Positions 1 through 8,798 of a DNA stretch of 64,000 nt are shown in pieces. The translations under genes were made by a program, and so were the position numbers. Position 1 is the stretch's first letter, and every line of letters starts with the position of its first letter. The notes beneath the pieces are model-generated. The model was not told where the DNA came from and searched no databases. It saw only the letters and a list, made by a program, of their open reading frames with translations. The DNA is from an uncultured Paracoccaceae bacterium (GTDB taxonomy: Bacteria; Pseudomonadota; Alphaproteobacteria; Rhodobacterales; Rhodobacteraceae), in the NCBI GenBank assembly GCA_947500825.1, contig CANMTR010000001.1:62001-126000 (forward strand), given 5' to 3'.

Positions 1-1
1 C

Positions 2-148
2 GCGGGGCGCGGCTGGATCGGGATCACCCCGCGCGGGGCCTATGTCACCGCCGACGTCACGGCCGTGCCGATGCTGCCGGCCTGGCTGTGGCTCGTGCTG
101 TCGGCGGGCCTGGCGATCGGCGCCTGGCTGCGGGAGGGACGCCGTTAG
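2..148 (+). CDS. C-terminal end of an unidentified membrane protein (5' truncated)
   Basis: The reading frame is open from the window edge to a TAG stop and encodes the last 48 residues of a protein whose start lies outside the window. The tail holds one hydrophobic stretch (AWLWLVLSAGLAIGAWL) followed by a short basic end (REGRR). This is the pattern of a final transmembrane helix with a cytoplasmic basic cap. I do not recognise the family from this fragment. It ends 84 bp before the TerC gene on the same strand, so the two could share a transcript. The G+C-rich third positions and clean hydrophobic segment support a real gene end. Confidence 0.55.
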   Translation, partial: AGRGWIGITPRGAYVTADVTAVPMLPAWLWLVLSAGLAIGAWLREGRR

Positions 149-232
149 GCCGCGCGTCCGGGAACGGGACGGGCGTCGGCGTGTTCGCGGCGCAATTGGC
201 GCCCGCCGGGCGCGACATTCCAGAGGATACCG

Positions 233-1009
233 ATGATCGACCTTCTGGCCTCCCCGCAAGCCTGGGCCGCCTTCGCTGCACTGGTGACGATGGAAATCGT
301 CCTGGGCATCGACAACCTGATCTTCATCTCCATCGTCTCGGGCAAGCTGCCCGAGCGGCAGGCGCTTCTGGCCCGGCGGATTGGCATCGCCCTGGCGTTG
401 ATCCTTCGCTTGGCGCTCCTGTCGGTGATCGCCTGGATCGTGGGCCTGACCGCGCCTGTCTTCGACCTCGGGATCGCGGGCGCCTCGGGCGCGCATGGCG
501 AGCCGTCCTTCGAGACGGCGTTCTCCTGGCGTGACCTGATCCTGATCGGCGGCGGCGTGTTCCTGTGCGTGAAGGCGACGCAGGAGATCCACCACAAAGT
601 CGCGGGCCCTGCCCACGACGACACGGGCACCCGCGTCGCGGCCTCGCTCGCCGGGGCCATCGCCCAGATCATCGCTCTCGATGCGGTGTTCTCGGTAGAT
701 TCGATCCTGACGGCCATCGGCATGACCGACGAGCTGCCGATCATGGTGGCGGCGGTGGTCGTGGCCGTGGCGGTGATGTTCGCCGCCGCGGGGCCGGTGA
801 CGCGCTTCGTCAACGACAACCCGACAGTGGTGATGCTGGCGCTCGCATTCCTGCTGATGATCGGGATGGTCCTGATCGCGGACGGGTTCGGGCGCCACGT
901 GCCCAAGGGCTACATCTACTCCGCGATGGCCTTCGCGGTGGCGGTCGAGGTCCTGAACATGCTGTCGCGCCGCCGTCGCCGGGCCCGGCAGGTCCGGGCC
1001 GGGGGCTGA
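233..1009 (+). CDS. TerC family integral membrane protein
   Basis: This 258-residue polytopic membrane protein belongs to the TerC/YoaE family, whose members are inner-membrane proteins linked to tellurite resistance and, more recently, manganese export. The family signature is visible near the N terminus as TMEIVLGIDNLIF and again mid-protein as DAVFSVDSILTAIG; the acidic residues inside these helices are the conserved ones. About seven hydrophobic segments can be counted. Length is normal for the stand-alone form without CBS or CorC domains, and the C terminus is an arginine-rich tail (SRRRRRARQ). The start is an ATG. Substrate cannot be told from sequence; manganese is the family-based guess. 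Confidence 0.9.
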   Translation: MIDLLASPQAWAAFAALVTMEIVLGIDNLIFISIVSGKLPERQALLARRIGIALALILRLALLSVIAWIVGLTAPVFDLGIAGASGAHGEPSFETAFSWRDLILIGGGVFLCVKATQEIHHKVAGPAHDDTGTRVAASLAGAIAQIIALDAVFSVDSILTAIGMTDELPIMVAAVVVAVAVMFAAAGPVTRFVNDNPTVVMLALAFLLMIGMVLIADGFGRHVPKGYIYSAMAFAVAVEVLNMLSRRRRRARQVRAGG

Positions 1010-1126
1010 GGCGACGTCGCGGTGGCCGTTGCGGCCGCCGACCCGGGCCACCGAACGCCGATCGAACGATCTGTCATGGCCGCCTTGTCATGGTCGCACG
1101 GGCGATCAACCAGGAGCGGCGGCGAG

Positions 1127-1405
1127 ATGACGATCCGGACATCCTTCTTCAACTTTCGGTGGCTTCGGCGGCTCTTTCGCAGGCGGCCTTCGCGCCAGAG
1201 CACGCGCTACGCGACGGCTGCGAACGAGATGGCCGGGCGCAACCTCAGGAGCGCGCTGCGCCCGCGGGGCCAGCGCCAAGAGGCGGAGACGATCGCCTCC
1301 TGCCTCGAGTCGTGCTTCCCGGTGCCGGACGACGACGATGCCTCCCAACGGTTGCGCGACGCGATGGCGCGCCTGTCGGGAGACGGGAAGCCGCCACGCT
1401 CGTGA
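1127..1405 (+). CDS. Small hypothetical protein, basic N terminus
   Basis: The longer ORF in the track starts at 1022, but the ATG at 1127 has a good AGGAG ribosome-binding site about 10 bases upstream and gives a 92-residue product, so I use it. The N-terminal third is strongly basic and aromatic (FNFRWLRRLFRRRP), the middle is polar, and an acidic DDDD run lies before a short helix. There is no signal peptide, membrane segment or domain that I recognise. Its stop codon sits inside a long inverted repeat that looks like a terminator, which supports a real transcript end here. Function unknown; it could still be a chance ORF. Confidence 0.45.
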   Translation: MTIRTSFFNFRWLRRLFRRRPSRQSTRYATAANEMAGRNLRSALRPRGQRQEAETIASCLESCFPVPDDDDASQRLRDAMARLSGDGKPPRS

Positions 1406-1419
1406 GCGACGGCTTCCCG
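1384..1419. terminator. Long inverted repeat between convergent genes
   Basis: The arms CGGGAAGCCG and CGGCTTCCCG match perfectly and enclose a second inner stem CGCTC-gt-GAGCG. There is no T-tract on either side, so it is a terminator-like hairpin and not a classical intrinsic terminator. It covers the stop codon of the small ORF and lies just downstream of the sodium symporter gene on the other strand, so it could serve both. Confidence 0.55.
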
Positions 1420-1435
1420 GGGGACGGAGATCCGC

Positions 1436-3031
1436 TCAGGCGAAGATCACGTAGGTCGAGGCGACGACCAGCACGATGGCCGCCCCCATCGGGACCGCGA
1501 AGGGCCAGCGCGTGAGCTCCACGTCGCCCGAATCGGCGGCGACGTAGTCGCTGTCGCGCGGGCGCATCCAGCCGATCGCGAGCATGACCGCGACGTTGAA
1601 CAGGAACAGGATCGCCATGACGTGCAGGTAGTGGGGGTAGTTCTCGGCCCCCACGACGAACGGCTTCAGCACGAACTGGCTGAAGATGTAGAGGCCCACG
1701 CCGGAGGCGAGCCCGATCTTGGCCGCGATGGGCGGGACGCGGCGGGTGAAGATGCCCACGAGGATGATCGTCAGGATCGGGATCGAGTAGCAGCCGTTCA
1801 CTTCCTGGAGGTAGCCGAAGAGGCCCTGGGGCGCGTTGGCGATGAACGGCGCGATGGTCATCGCGGCGATGGCGAGCAGGGCGCCGAAAAATTTGCCCGC
1901 CCGGATCGTGGATCGCTCGCCCGCGTCGGGCTTCATGAACTGACGGTAGATGTCGACGCCGAACAGGGTCACCGAGGAGTTCAGGGCCGAGTTGAACGAG
2001 GACAGGATCGCGCCGAAGAGGACCGCGGCGAAGAAGCCCCGGAGCGGGAACGGGAGCACCTCGGTCACCAGCATTCCGTAGGCACGGTCCCCCGTCTCGA
2101 GCTCGTTTGGAAACATGTGCCAGGCGATGATGCCGGGCAGGACCACGATGATCGGGCCCAGGATCTTGAGGACCCCGGCATAGAGGAGGCCCTTCTGCCC
2201 TTCCTTGAGGTTCTTTGCGCCCAGAGCGCGCTGCACGATGGCCTGGTTCGTGCCCCAGTAGAAGAGCTGCACCAGCATCATGCCGGTGAAGATCGTGGCG
2301 AAGGGGACGGGGCTGTCGGCGCTGCCCATCACGTCGAACTTGTCGGGATGCTCGCGCCACAGGATCGCCAGCCCCTCGGTGACGCTGCCGCCGCCGATGG
2401 CCATCAGCCCGAAGACCGGCACGAGGAGGCCGCCCAGGAACAGGCCCACGGCGTTGATCGTGTCCGAGACGGCCACGGCCTTGAGCCCGCCGAAGATGGC
2501 GTAGATCGACCCGATGATCCCGATGGCCCAGACGGTGATCCACAGCGCGGCTGTATCGCCCACGCCGAGCACGCCGGCCACGTCGAACATCTCGCCCAGC
2601 GCCAGCGCGCCCGAATAGAGGACGATGGGCAGCAGGATCACGGCATAGCCGGTCAGGAACAGCAGGGACGTGGCCGTCTTGACGCCCGAATCGTAGCGGT
2701 CCTCGAGGAAGGAGGGGATCGTGGAGACGCCGCGCTGCAGGTAGCGCGGCAGGAGCACGAGGGCGGTGATGACGATGGCGATGGCCGCCAGCGTCTCCCA
2801 GGCCATGACGAGGATGCCCCAGGAATAGGCCTGGCCCGTCAGGCCGACGATCTGTTCCGTGGACAGGTTCGTGAGCAGGAGCGAGCCCGCGATGACCGGC
2901 GCGGTCAGGGTCCGCCCGCCGAGGTAGTACCCCTTGCCCGAGCCTGTATCCGTGTCCCGCGTCCAGAGCCATGACAGAAGTGCCACGAGCGCCGTGAAGA
3001 CGATGAATACGATGATGTTGAATGTGCCCAT
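1436..3031 (-). CDS. Sodium:solute symporter (SSS/SLC5 family)
   Basis: The product is a 531-residue polytopic inner-membrane transporter of the SSS family, which couples Na+ entry to uptake of a sugar, amino acid or other small solute. Signs are the N-terminal YYLGGRTL motif, the LSTEQIVGLTGQ segment, the NQAIVQRALGAKNLKEG loop and FGAILSSFNSALNS in the later helices, all typical of SGLT-like members. About 13-14 hydrophobic helices are visible. The start at MGTFN is chosen over an upstream ATG because GGGGAGG lies 5-12 bases before it. The nearest relatives by eye are solute:sodium symporters of the sugar/inositol type, but substrate is not determinable. It follows the DUF599 gene on the same strand at about 100 bp. 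Confidence 0.9.
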   Translation of the reverse strand: MGTFNIIVFIVFTALVALLSWLWTRDTDTGSGKGYYLGGRTLTAPVIAGSLLLTNLSTEQIVGLTGQAYSWGILVMAWETLAAIAIVITALVLLPRYLQRGVSTIPSFLEDRYDSGVKTATSLLFLTGYAVILLPIVLYSGALALGEMFDVAGVLGVGDTAALWITVWAIGIIGSIYAIFGGLKAVAVSDTINAVGLFLGGLLVPVFGLMAIGGGSVTEGLAILWREHPDKFDVMGSADSPVPFATIFTGMMLVQLFYWGTNQAIVQRALGAKNLKEGQKGLLYAGVLKILGPIIVVLPGIIAWHMFPNELETGDRAYGMLVTEVLPFPLRGFFAAVLFGAILSSFNSALNSSVTLFGVDIYRQFMKPDAGERSTIRAGKFFGALLAIAAMTIAPFIANAPQGLFGYLQEVNGCYSIPILTIILVGIFTRRVPPIAAKIGLASGVGLYIFSQFVLKPFVVGAENYPHYLHVMAILFLFNVAVMLAIGWMRPRDSDYVAADSGDVELTRWPFAVPMGAAIVLVVASTYVIFA

Positions 3032-3133
3032 GGAAGCCTCCCCCTCCGCGTCCAGGGGCACAGACTATCATCTTGGCGCCAAGGGGCTACCGCCAAAGCG
3101 AGGGGCCGGCCGGAGCGCGCCTGCGGCCTTGGC

Positions 3134-3832
3134 CTATCCCGACGGCGTCCGGGTCAGGATGTCGCGCGTGAGCGAGCGGAACTCGCGGGACCACATCGTC
3201 CACAGAACGGCCGCCGCGGCGGCCAAAAGCGGCACCGGCCCGGCCAGCCAGGCCAGCGCGGCGAGGGAGACATAGGTGCCGCGCAGCCCGCGGTTGAAGT
3301 TCCACGCCGCGCGGATGTTCAGCTCCGCCGCCTGGTCGGCCCGGAAGGGGGCGTCCGGCGCGCCGGGATCGTTGGGCACGGCGGCCATCAGCACGGCGCA
3401 GTAGCCGAAGAGCCGGTTCGACCAGACGAACTTGAGGAAGCTGTCGGTCAGCAGGATCGCCACCAGCCCCAGCTTCATCTCGTAGACGACGACCGGCGCG
3501 CTCGCGCCCAGCTCGCCCGCGACGCCCGCCAGCCGCTCGGCGTTGCCGATCAGCGCCAGAACGCCGCCGATGGCGATCACGAGGGTGGAGGCGAAGAAGG
3601 TCGTCCCCTGCCGCAGGGTCGACAGGATCGCGGCGTCGAAGAGTCGCGGCTGGCGGGTGATCATCTGGCGCATCCATTCCCGCCGCCGGACCATCATCAG
3701 CGCCGCGACGGAGGCGCGCGCCGCGCACTCGCGCTCGATGGCCACGCCGATCGCCTTCCATCCCGCCAGCAGAAGCCCGACGGCCACCGCGTCGAGCGGC
3801 GAGAAGAGGGCGAGGCGGTCGAGGAAGGTCAT
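3134..3832 (-). CDS. DUF599 family membrane protein
   Basis: This 232-residue protein matches the pattern of the uncharacterised DUF599 family: an N-terminal hydrophobic helix after MTFLDRLALFSPLD, a basic loop with RRREWMRQM, a central pair of helices (TLVIAIGGVLALIGNA), and the conserved FLKFVWSNRLFGYCAVLMAAVPN and NRGLRGTYVSLAALAW segments. Four to five membrane helices are likely. Start is the ATG at 3832 (MTFLD), which lies inside a much longer artefactual ORF on the same frame running antisense through glcD. It is divergent from glcD with 81 bp between start codons. No biochemical role is known for this family. Confidence 0.82.
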   Translation of the reverse strand: MTFLDRLALFSPLDAVAVGLLLAGWKAIGVAIERECAARASVAALMMVRRREWMRQMITRQPRLFDAAILSTLRQGTTFFASTLVIAIGGVLALIGNAERLAGVAGELGASAPVVVYEMKLGLVAILLTDSFLKFVWSNRLFGYCAVLMAAVPNDPGAPDAPFRADQAAELNIRAAWNFNRGLRGTYVSLAALAWLAGPVPLLAAAAAVLWTMWSREFRSLTRDILTRTPSG

Positions 3833-3913
3833 CGCTGCGAGGTTAGGCCACGGCGGCCCCGCTTGCCAATGGATCGTGCGAGACATAGCTTCCAACCAGA
3901 GGAGGAGGTCACC

Positions 3914-5356
3914 ATGCAGATGCCCGAACCCGATGGGCGGATCCTGTCGCGAAAGGCGGAGGTGGTCCGCCGGCTTGCCGAGGTCCTGTCCGACGACGCC
4001 CTGATCCACGCCCCGGAGGAGTTGCGCGCCTACGAATGCGACGCGCTCACCGCCTACGCCTGTCCGCCGCTGGCCGTGGTCCTGCCCGTCTCCACGGAGG
4101 AGGTCGCGGCCTGCCTGAAGGTCTGCCACGAGGAGCGGGTGCCGGTCGTGCCGCGCGGCTCCGGCACCTCGCTGGCCGGTGGCGCCCTTCCGACCGCCGA
4201 TTGCGTGATCCTGGGCGTGTCGCGGATGACCGAGGTGCTGGAGACCGATTATGCCGACCGCATCATCCGGGTGCAGACAGGGCGCACGAACCTGTCGGTC
4301 ACCGGAGCGGTGGAGGCGGACGGCTTCTTCTACGCGCCCGACCCGTCCTCGCAGCTGGCCTGCGCCATCGCGGGCAACATCGCGATGAACTCGGGCGGGG
4401 CGCATTGCCTGAAATACGGGGTGACGACCAACAACCTCCTGGGCGCCACCGTGGTGCTGATGGACGGCACGGTGGTCGAGCTGGGCGGCGCGCACATGGA
4501 CGCGGGCGGGCTCGACCTCCTGGGCCTCGTCTGCGGTTCGGAGGGGCAGTTGGGCGTCGTGACCGAAGCGACGCTCAGGATCCTGCCGAAGCCCGAGGGC
4601 GCGCGGCCTTGCCTGATCGGCTTCGACGCGTCCGAGACGGCCGGGCAATGCGTCAGCGACATCATCAAGGTGGGCATCCTGCCCGTGGCGATCGAGTTCA
4701 TGGACAGGCCCTGCATCCGCGCCACCGACGACTTCTCGGGCGCAGGATACCCCGATTGCGCGGCGATGCTGATCGTGGAGGTCGAAGGGTCCGACGCCGA
4801 GATCGACGAGCAACTGGGCGTGATCACCCAGATCGCCCGCCGGCTCGACCCGGTAGAGGTGCGCGTCTCTCAAAGCGAGGAGGAGAGCGCGCGCATCTGG
4901 CTGGGGCGCAAGTCTGCCTTCGGCGCCATGGGCCAGCTCAACGACTACATCTGCCTCGACGGCACCATCCCGGTGGGCGAATTGCCCCACGTCCTGCGCC
5001 GGATCGGCGAGATGGCCAAGGGATACGGCCTGGAGGTCGCCAACGTGTTCCACGCGGGCGACGGCAACATGCACCCGCTGATCCTGTTCAACGCCAACGA
5101 GGACGGGCAGCTCGAGACGGCGGAGCGGCTCGGCGAGGATATCCTGCGGCTCTGCGTAGAAGTGGGTGGCTGCCTGACCGGAGAGCACGGCGTCGGCGTG
5201 GAAAAGCGCGACCTGATGGCGGCGCAGTTCGACGTGCCCGACCTGGAAGCCCAGATGCGCGTGAAGGACGTGTTCGACCCCGGCTGGCTGCTGAACCCGG
5301 CCAAGGTCTTCCCGCTGGAGACCAGTGCCGCGCGCCGCGCGGTGGCGGCGGAATAG
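3914..5356 (+). CDS. glcD: Glycolate oxidase FAD-binding subunit GlcD
   Basis: The 480-residue protein is an FAD-linked oxidase of the GlcD type, the subunit that oxidises glycolate to glyoxylate. The PCMH FAD-binding domain is in the first half (PRGSGTSLAGGALP, SGGAHCLKYG, GSEGQLGVVTEATL) and the FAD-linked oxidase C-terminal domain carries FHAGDGNMHP and GEHGVGVEKRD, whose histidines are the usual metal/substrate ligands. I start at MQMPEPDG (ATG 3914) because GGAGGAGG lies directly upstream; the ORF track starts 17 codons earlier without such a site. It is the first gene of glcDEF. Confidence 0.95.
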   Translation: MQMPEPDGRILSRKAEVVRRLAEVLSDDALIHAPEELRAYECDALTAYACPPLAVVLPVSTEEVAACLKVCHEERVPVVPRGSGTSLAGGALPTADCVILGVSRMTEVLETDYADRIIRVQTGRTNLSVTGAVEADGFFYAPDPSSQLACAIAGNIAMNSGGAHCLKYGVTTNNLLGATVVLMDGTVVELGGAHMDAGGLDLLGLVCGSEGQLGVVTEATLRILPKPEGARPCLIGFDASETAGQCVSDIIKVGILPVAIEFMDRPCIRATDDFSGAGYPDCAAMLIVEVEGSDAEIDEQLGVITQIARRLDPVEVRVSQSEEESARIWLGRKSAFGAMGQLNDYICLDGTIPVGELPHVLRRIGEMAKGYGLEVANVFHAGDGNMHPLILFNANEDGQLETAERLGEDILRLCVEVGGCLTGEHGVGVEKRDLMAAQFDVPDLEAQMRVKDVFDPGWLLNPAKVFPLETSAARRAVAAE

Positions 5357-5423
5357 GGGCGCTGCCCCTCTTGCCCCCCTCTCGGGGGGCAATTCACCCT
5401 GGGGTACTTGGGAAAAGGTGAAA
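5357..5423. repeat. glcD-glcE spacer with perfect hairpin, dispersed-repeat-like
   Basis: The spacer holds a perfect 9-bp stem, TTGCCCCCC-tctc-GGGGGGCAA (5371-5392), followed by a C- and G-rich stretch that runs into the glcE ribosome-binding site (AAGGTGAAAG). Its style resembles intergenic elements that, from memory, are scattered through Rhodobacteraceae genomes; only this copy is seen in the window. It lacks a T-tract, so it is more likely an mRNA-processing or repeat hairpin than a terminator. Confidence 0.45.
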
Positions 5424-5428
5424 GACGC

Positions 5429-6529
5429 ATGGCGGATCTGGTGCCCGCGAGCGAATTGGAGCTAGCCGAGGCGGTCCGGTCTGCGCGGGGGAGCCTGGCG
5501 ATCCGGGGCGGCGGCACCCGTGCGCCCCAGGCAGAAGGCGACGTGCTGTCGATCGCCGGGCTGACGGGGATCACGCTTTACGAGCCCGGGGCGCTGACCA
5601 TGACGGCGCGCGCGGGCACCTCCATGTCCGAGATCGGCGAGGCCCTGGCGGCCGAGGGGCAGAGGCTGGCCTTCGAGCCGTGGGACGCGCGCGCGGTCCT
5701 GGGCCGGTCGGGAACGCCGACCTTGGGGGGGTGCGTGGCGACGAACGCCTCCGGCCCGCGGCGCGTCTCGGCCGGGGCGTGCCGCGACGCGATCCTCGGA
5801 CTTCGCTTCGTAGACGGGTCGGGCGAGATCCTGAAGAACGGCGGCCGGGTGATGAAGAACGTCACCGGGCTCGACCTTGTGCGGCTGATGTGCGGCAGCC
5901 GCGGCACACTGGGCGCGATCACGGAAGTGAGCCTCAAGCTCTTGCCCGGGGTGGCGGCCACCGCGACGCTGACCGCCGAAGGCCTGTCGGTCGAGCAGGC
6001 GGTGCGGGCCATGGCCGCGGCCCTGGGCACCCCCTTCGAGGTGACGGGCGCGGCCCACGAGCCGCAGGCGGGGGCCACGCATCTGCGCCTGGAGGGGAGC
6101 GAGGCCTCCGTCTCCTACAGGGCGGAACGCCTGGCCGCGGCGCTTGGCGATCACGGGGCGTGGTCGGTGGCGCAGGGGGAGGGGCCCTGGCCGCGCATTC
6201 GCGACGCGGCCGATTTGGCGGGCGAGGCGGATCTGTGGCGCATCTCCGTGCGGCCCTCGCGTGCGCCGGAGGTGGTCCGCGCGCTGCCGGGGCGGTACCT
6301 GCTCGACTGGGGCGGAGGGCTGGTCTGGGCCGAGGCGCCCCCGGGCACCGACCTGCGCGCAGACCTGCCCGGCATCGGCCACGCCACCCTCCTCCGCGCG
6401 GCGCCCGAGACCCATGCCCGGCTGGGCAGCGTCCAGCCCGAGGCCGAGGCCGTCGCCCGCCTTACGGGGGGCATCCGCGACACCTTCGACCCGTCGGGGC
6501 GGTTCCGCGCCCGGCCGGTCGCCGCCTGA
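5429..6529 (+). CDS. glcE: Glycolate oxidase subunit GlcE
   Basis: The 366-residue product is the second FAD-binding subunit of glycolate oxidase. It has the PCMH-type core: IRGGGTRAPQ, LGRSGTPTLGGCVATNASGPRR and MKNVTGLDLVRLMCGSRGTLG, the last being the classical GlcE segment. It lacks the long C-terminal domain of GlcD, as is normal. The ATG at 5429 is preferred to the upstream ATG at 5408 because AAGGTGAAAG precedes it at normal spacing. The gene lies 72 bp after glcD and 14 bp before glcF. Confidence 0.93.
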   Translation: MADLVPASELELAEAVRSARGSLAIRGGGTRAPQAEGDVLSIAGLTGITLYEPGALTMTARAGTSMSEIGEALAAEGQRLAFEPWDARAVLGRSGTPTLGGCVATNASGPRRVSAGACRDAILGLRFVDGSGEILKNGGRVMKNVTGLDLVRLMCGSRGTLGAITEVSLKLLPGVAATATLTAEGLSVEQAVRAMAAALGTPFEVTGAAHEPQAGATHLRLEGSEASVSYRAERLAAALGDHGAWSVAQGEGPWPRIRDAADLAGEADLWRISVRPSRAPEVVRALPGRYLLDWGGGLVWAEAPPGTDLRADLPGIGHATLLRAAPETHARLGSVQPEAEAVARLTGGIRDTFDPSGRFRARPVAA

Positions 6530-6543
6530 CACCCGGAGATCCC

Positions 6544-7917
6544 ATGCAGACCAGCTTCACGCCAGAGCAGCTCCAGGACCCCGACATCGCCCGGTCGAAC
6601 GAGGTGCTGCGCGCCTGCGTCCATTGCGGGTTCTGCACGGCGACCTGCCCCACCTACGCCGTCCTGGGCGAAGAGAACGACAGCCCGCGGGGCCGGATCT
6701 ATCTCATCAAGGACATGCTGGAGAACGACCGCCCCGCCGACGAGAAGACGGTCAAGCACATCGACCGTTGCCTGTCGTGCCTGGCCTGCATGACCACCTG
6801 CCCCTCGGGGGTGCATTACATGCACCTGGTCGATCATGCCCGCGTCCATATCGAGCGCACCTACAAGCGGCCCTGGCAGGACCGGGCCCTGCGCCGGGTG
6901 CTGGCGACGATCCTGCCCTATCCGCGCCGTTTCCGGCTGGCGCTGCGGGCGGCGAAGCTCGGCCGGCCGTTCAGGGCGCTCATGCCCGACAGGCGTCTGC
7001 GCGCGATGCTCGACATGGCGCCCGACACGGTCGCGGCCCCGAGCGACGTGGACCGGCCCCAGACGCACCGGGCCGAGGGCGAGGCGCGGATGCGCGTGGC
7101 GCTGCTGACGGGATGTGCCCAGTCGGCGCTCGACCCCGAGATCAACGCGGCCACCGTGCGGCTGCTGACGCGCCTGGGCTGCGACGTGGTCGTGGCCGAG
7201 GGGATGGGCTGCTGCGGCGCACTCGTCCACCACATGGGCAAGGAGAGCGAGAGCCACGCCCAGGCCGGGGCCAACATCCGCGCCTGGCAGCGGGTCAAGC
7301 GCGAGGGCGGGCTCGACGCCGTGGTGGTGAACACCTCCGGGTGCGGCACGACGGTCAAGGATTATGGCCACATGATGCGCACCACCGATCTCGCCAACGA
7401 GGCGCGCGAGATCAGCGAGCTGACCGTGGACATCTCCGAGCTGCTCGAGCGGCTCCTGCCGGGGGGAGAGGCGCTCCACACCCCCAACGAGGCGGCCGAG
7501 GACATCGCGGGCACGGATGCGCGCCACCCCACGCGGGAGGGGACCGGCGCCATCCGCGTCGCCTATCACGCGGCCTGTTCGCTCCAGCACGGGCAGAAGG
7601 TGCGCTCGGCCCCCAAGACCCTGCTGACGCGGGCGGGGTTCGAGGTGGTCGAGCCCGCCGACAGCCACCTGTGCTGCGGTTCGGCCGGCACCTACAACCT
7701 GATGCAGCCCGAGATCGCCGCCAAGCTGAAGGACCGCAAGATCCGCACCATCGAGGCGAAGTCGCCCCAGGTGGTGGCGGCGGGCAACATAGGGTGCCTG
7801 ACGCAGATCGCCTCCGGCACCGGCCTGCCCGTCCTGCACACGGTCGAACTGCTGGACTGGGCCACGGGCGGTCCGCGCCCGGCAAAGCTGCCCGCCGACC
7901 TGTCGCGCGCGTCGTGA
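6544..7917 (+). CDS. glcF: Glycolate oxidase iron-sulfur subunit GlcF
   Basis: This 457-residue protein is the Fe-S subunit that takes electrons from GlcDE to the membrane. Two 4Fe-4S motifs are visible near the N terminus, CVHCGFCTATCP and CLSCLACMTTCP. They are followed by two CCG (heterodisulfide-reductase-type) domains with GMGCCGALVHH and SHLCCGSAGTYNL. The ATG at 6544 follows the glcE stop by 14 bp, so the three subunits are translated from one transcript. All cysteines expected for both clusters and both CCG domains are present. Confidence 0.95.
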   Translation: MQTSFTPEQLQDPDIARSNEVLRACVHCGFCTATCPTYAVLGEENDSPRGRIYLIKDMLENDRPADEKTVKHIDRCLSCLACMTTCPSGVHYMHLVDHARVHIERTYKRPWQDRALRRVLATILPYPRRFRLALRAAKLGRPFRALMPDRRLRAMLDMAPDTVAAPSDVDRPQTHRAEGEARMRVALLTGCAQSALDPEINAATVRLLTRLGCDVVVAEGMGCCGALVHHMGKESESHAQAGANIRAWQRVKREGGLDAVVVNTSGCGTTVKDYGHMMRTTDLANEAREISELTVDISELLERLLPGGEALHTPNEAAEDIAGTDARHPTREGTGAIRVAYHAACSLQHGQKVRSAPKTLLTRAGFEVVEPADSHLCCGSAGTYNLMQPEIAAKLKDRKIRTIEAKSPQVVAAGNIGCLTQIASGTGLPVLHTVELLDWATGGPRPAKLPADLSRAS

Positions 7918-7979
7918 GGCTCCGCCACGATATCGCCCCTTCCCGGCGCTAGGAGGTGCGCGGGCCGGAGGGAAGGTCG

Positions 7980-8780
7980 ATGAGGCATGTTGCGGCCCTT
8001 CTGGCGGCGCTCCTGCTGGGGCAGGGGGCGCTGGCGGCGGACAGCGGCCTGCGCGGCCTCGACACCGGCGACGACATCGCGCCGTTCCGCGCGATCGGGC
8101 GGCTCGACCTCGACGGGCGGGGCTTCTGCACGGGGACGCTCCTGAGCGACAGGCTGGTCCTGACGGCGGCCCATTGCGTGCTGGGCGCGGATGGCCGCGT
8201 CGTCGCGGCCGGGCGGCTGACCTTCCGCGCCGGGCTGCGCGACGGGCGGGCGGAGGCCGAGCGGCGCGGGCGGCGGGTGATGGTGACCGAGGGCTACGAT
8301 CCCGTCCGCACGGGCTTGGGCAACCTGGCCGCCGACGTTGCCCTGGTGGCGCTCGACCGTCCGGTGGACGCCGCCCTCGCCGCGCCGATCCCGGCTGCGC
8401 CCTCGCCGGGGCGGCGGGTCGGCGTCGTCTCCTATGCCCATGACCGGGCCGAGCGCCCCGCGATCCAGGAAGCCTGCGAGGTGCTCGACCGCCGCGAGGG
8501 GGCGCTGATCCTGTCGTGCCTCGCCGATTTCGGCACCTCCGGTGCACCGGTCCTGGCAAGCGGCCCAGGCGGGTTCCGGGTCGTGTCGGTGGTCGCGGCG
8601 AGTGCCCGGGCCGAGGGTCGGCAGGTCTCCATCGGGGCGGATCTGGCCGCGATCGGCACGCTCCGCGCGCGGATGGCGGCGGAGGACGCGCGCCCCGTCG
8701 CCAACGCGGGCGCGGCCCCCCCGATCCTGACACGCGAGGCCGCGCGCCGCGCCGGAGCGGGCAAGTTCCTCCGCCCCTGA
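7980..8780 (+). CDS. Secreted trypsin-like serine protease
   Basis: The 266-residue product has an N-terminal signal peptide (hydrophobic LLAALLLGQGALA, probable cleavage after ALA) and a chymotrypsin-fold domain. The catalytic triad is readable: His in LTAAHCV, Asp in AADVALVAL, and Ser in FGTSGAPV. The serine motif is a GTSGAP variant rather than GDSGGP, which is common in bacterial V8/trypsin-like peptidases. Two cysteines near ACEVL and LSCLAD may form a disulphide around the active site. Start is ATG 7980 with GGAGGGAAGG upstream. The C-terminal 40 residues are A/R-rich and probably a tail. The target is unknown. Confidence 0.85.
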   Translation: MRHVAALLAALLLGQGALAADSGLRGLDTGDDIAPFRAIGRLDLDGRGFCTGTLLSDRLVLTAAHCVLGADGRVVAAGRLTFRAGLRDGRAEAERRGRRVMVTEGYDPVRTGLGNLAADVALVALDRPVDAALAAPIPAAPSPGRRVGVVSYAHDRAERPAIQEACEVLDRREGALILSCLADFGTSGAPVLASGPGGFRVVSVVAASARAEGRQVSIGADLAAIGTLRARMAAEDARPVANAGAAPPILTREAARRAGAGKFLRP

Positions 8781-8798
8781 AAATCGCATGGCGGGGAT

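Noticed and set aside
7980-8780. The serine protease as an inactive homologue because GDSGG is missing
   Set aside because: The serine is retained as GTSGAP, and His and Asp are present; such variants are common in active bacterial members.
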